DNA of 64,000 nucleotides, from NCBI RefSeq assembly GCF_013624435.2, contig NZ_CP061768.1, positions 1,880,001 through 1,944,000 on the forward strand, written 5' to 3'. Positions 57,507 to 64,000 of the stretch are shown here, piece by piece (position 1 is the first letter of the stretch; each line of letters starts with the position of its first letter). Under the pieces are notes generated by a model, which was not told the DNA's origin, did not search any database, and worked only from the letters and a program-made list of their open reading frames with translations. The position numbers were made by a program, and so were the translations under genes. Origin of the DNA: Nocardioides campestrisoli. GTDB taxonomy: Bacteria; Actinomycetota; Actinomycetes; Propionibacteriales; Nocardioidaceae.

Positions 57507-59224
57507 ATGGCGTTGACCCGATCCGTGGCCCTGCGTGCCGGCAGGCGCGCCATCGCGGCCCTGGCCTGTCTCCTCGCGGCAGCGGCCGGCGTGCCCTCCC
57601 TGGCGTCGGCCGCGGTGGAGACGCCGGGCCCGGTTCCTGTGCGGATCGCCGTTCTCGGAGACTCCATCACGGACGGCTCGTCGGGTGACTACACCTGGCG
57701 CTACTTCCTGGAGCGGCACCTGCGGGCGGTCGGCAGCGACGTCGACCTGGTGGGGCCTCGCGACGACCTCTTCGACATGGAGTCCTTCGGCCGGGGCCAC
57801 GCCTACGCCGATCCCGACTTCGACCGGGACCACGGAGCGGAGTGGGGCGACTCGATGGCCTGGCAGTTCAACCCTGTCGCCCCGGTCATGGAGGAGCACC
57901 AGCCAGACGTCCTGGTCAACGCGATCGGCTCGAGCGACCTCCGGTTCTGGCTGCTCTCCCCGGAGCGCGTCCTGGAGCTCGTCGAGGAGCGCGTCGCCGT
58001 GGCGCGCTCGGTCGACCCGGACATCGACGTGGTCCTGGTCCAGGTGTTCGCCGAGGAGGACCAGGTGCCGAACGGACGGGCGTACAACGCTCTGCTGGGG
58101 GCGCGGGCCGCCGAGCTCTCCACGCTCCGGTCCCGCGTCGTGGTGGCTCTGGCCGACCCGACCTATCGCACCAGCAGCCAGACAGACGCGGCGGACACCT
58201 GGGACGACATCCACCGGACACCTCCGGCCAGGTGAAGTACGCCGCCTCCGTCGCGGACGCGCTGGCCGAGCTCGGCGTCGGCGCCCCCTACCCACGCCCG
58301 CTGGCGGTCCCGCCGGAGGGGCTGCGGCATGCGCCGGAGCTTCAGGCCGCGGTCGGGGAGGAGTCGGCCACCCTGTGGTGGTCCGCTCCGCCGGGCGCCA
58401 CCGCGCACGACGTGTGGATGGAGGATCTCTCCGCCCGGAGCGCACCTCGGCTCGCGTTGTCTCAGGTACGTGGCACCACGGTCCAGGTGCAGGGCCTGAC
58501 GCCCGGCAGCACCTACGCGCTGCGGGTGCTGCCTCGCAAGCACCTCCAGGCGGCCCTGCCCGACATGCAGAGCAACGCCGTGGTGCTCACCGTGCCGGGC
58601 GGTCCGCCAGCCCCGCAGCCCACCCTGGGTCCGACCCCTTCTCTCACCCCGTCACCCACCCCAGGGCTCGTGTCGGCGGCGACCCCGCCCGTCCCGCCCC
58701 GGGGCCTCGACGTCCGCCCTGCCCGCGGCGCGCTGCGCGTGTCCTGGTCCCCGGTGCCGGGGGCGGCGTCGTACCTGGTGCTGGTCCGCGACCGGGATGC
58801 GCGGACCGGGTGGCGCTCCCTCCCCACCTCGGCGACGGCGCTGCGGATCGAGGGCCTGCGTGCGGGCGCCCGGCACGCGGTCCGGGTGCAGGCGCTGGGC
58901 GAGGCGGGCATCAGTGCGCCGACCTCCGCGGTCAGGGGGATCCCGACCGCACCCACCCCGCCGCGGCCCCGGCGGCTGCGGATCGTGGGCGACGGGCAGG
59001 CGCCGGAGCTGCGGTGGCGCCGGGTGGGAGGGGCGACCCACTACCGCGTCTCCTACCGGTCCGCCCGTCCCGGCGCCCCGTGGCGCACGCTGCCGGAGGT
59101 GCCTCAGCGGGTGACGCGTCTCGTTCTGACTCCGCTGACGCGTGGGCATCACCTGATCCGGGTACGGTCGTTTCACGATCTGGTGCGCGGCGGAGCCGAC
59201 ACCGTGGTGCACCGGACGATGTGA
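57507..59224 (+). pseudogene. secreted SGNH/GDSL hydrolase with two fibronectin type III domains, frameshifted
   Basis: The first frame (57507-58235) encodes a signal peptide and an SGNH domain with catalytic GDSITDGSSGDYTW, an IGSSDLRFW block and the DDIH of the Asp-His pair, then hits TGA. The -1/+2 frame continues with SGQVKYAASVADALAELG, the natural end of the domain, then a linker and two fibronectin III domains (about 58340-58600 and 58690-58940), with a third Trp/Tyr-rich unit to 59224. Adding one C after the CAC at 58212-58214 would restore one protein of about 572 residues. Either a real frameshift or a sequence error; the conserved codons on both sides argue that the break is recent. 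Confidence 0.75.

Positions 59225-64000
<4,776 letters not shown>

Overview
The window is about 73% GC, with nearly continuous genes, many stop/start overlaps (ATGA, GTGA, TGATG) and frequent GTG starts. Actinobacterial hallmarks are the actinobacterial integration host factor next to gmk-rpoZ-coaBC-metK, a PriA without helicase motifs, a fabG4/htdX/fadA2 locus laid out as in mycobacteria, and many promoters whose -10 box (TANNNT) lies 6-7 nt before a start codon, as expected for leaderless mRNAs. The overall picture best fits Nocardioides or a close relative; that assignment is inference. The window is mostly core chromosome. I found no tRNA, rRNA, CRISPR array, prophage or insertion sequence.

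Layout. 1-9.9 kb: fatty-acid oxidation and acyl-CoA metabolism (fadB-fadA, tesB, and a divergent htdX-fabG4 / fadA2 pair), with a PAC2 protein, a secreted M23 peptidase and a DUF1206 membrane protein. 9.9-21.3 kb: pyrimidine biosynthesis in two transcription units, pyrR-pyrB-pyrC and carA-carB-pyrD-pyrK-like-pyrDB-like-pyrF, each preceded by a near-identical PyrR-binding RNA hairpin that overlaps the ribosome binding site. 21.4-34.4 kb: mihF-gmk-rpoZ-coaBC, metK, priA, an ABC exporter on the minus strand, def-fmt-mmcQ-rsmB, a stand-alone LigD-type polymerase domain, and rpe. 34.4-40 kb: a lipoprotein, then an FMN riboswitch driving ribD-ribE-ribM-ribBA-ribH. 40-45.4 kb: hisE-hisG and small metabolic or membrane genes. 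45.4-56.3 kb: infC-rpmI-rplT, an rRNA methyltransferase gene, a PAS histidine kinase, a second two-component pair whose kinase is fused to a large membrane domain, and pheST. 56.4-59.2 kb: a cutinase closely resembling actinobacterial polyester (PET) hydrolases and a frameshifted SGNH-hydrolase/fibronectin gene. 59.2-64 kb: argC-J-B-D-F behind an ArgR-type operator; argF runs off the end.

How the genes work together. CarAB, PyrB, PyrC, PyrD and PyrF make up most of UMP synthesis (pyrE is not in the window), with PyrR sensing the end product at two RNA sites. Rib proteins make riboflavin under FMN control, and RibM can import it. The Arg enzymes take acetylglutamyl-phosphate toward citrulline.

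Most worth a second look: (1) a PyrK-like electron-transfer protein paired with a dihydroorotate dehydrogenase-like protein that has lost its catalytic cysteine and substrate-binding residues, although a normal class 2 PyrD is present in the same operon; (2) the histidine kinase-membrane domain fusion with a minisatellite linker; (3) a perfect 32-nt palindrome plus T-run inside the start of the methyltransferase gene, which looks like the terminator of the ribosomal protein operon; (4) the polyester-hydrolase-like cutinase; (5) the duplicated PyrR RNA control; (6) a leaderless 26-codon ORF coupled to a VOC-family gene.
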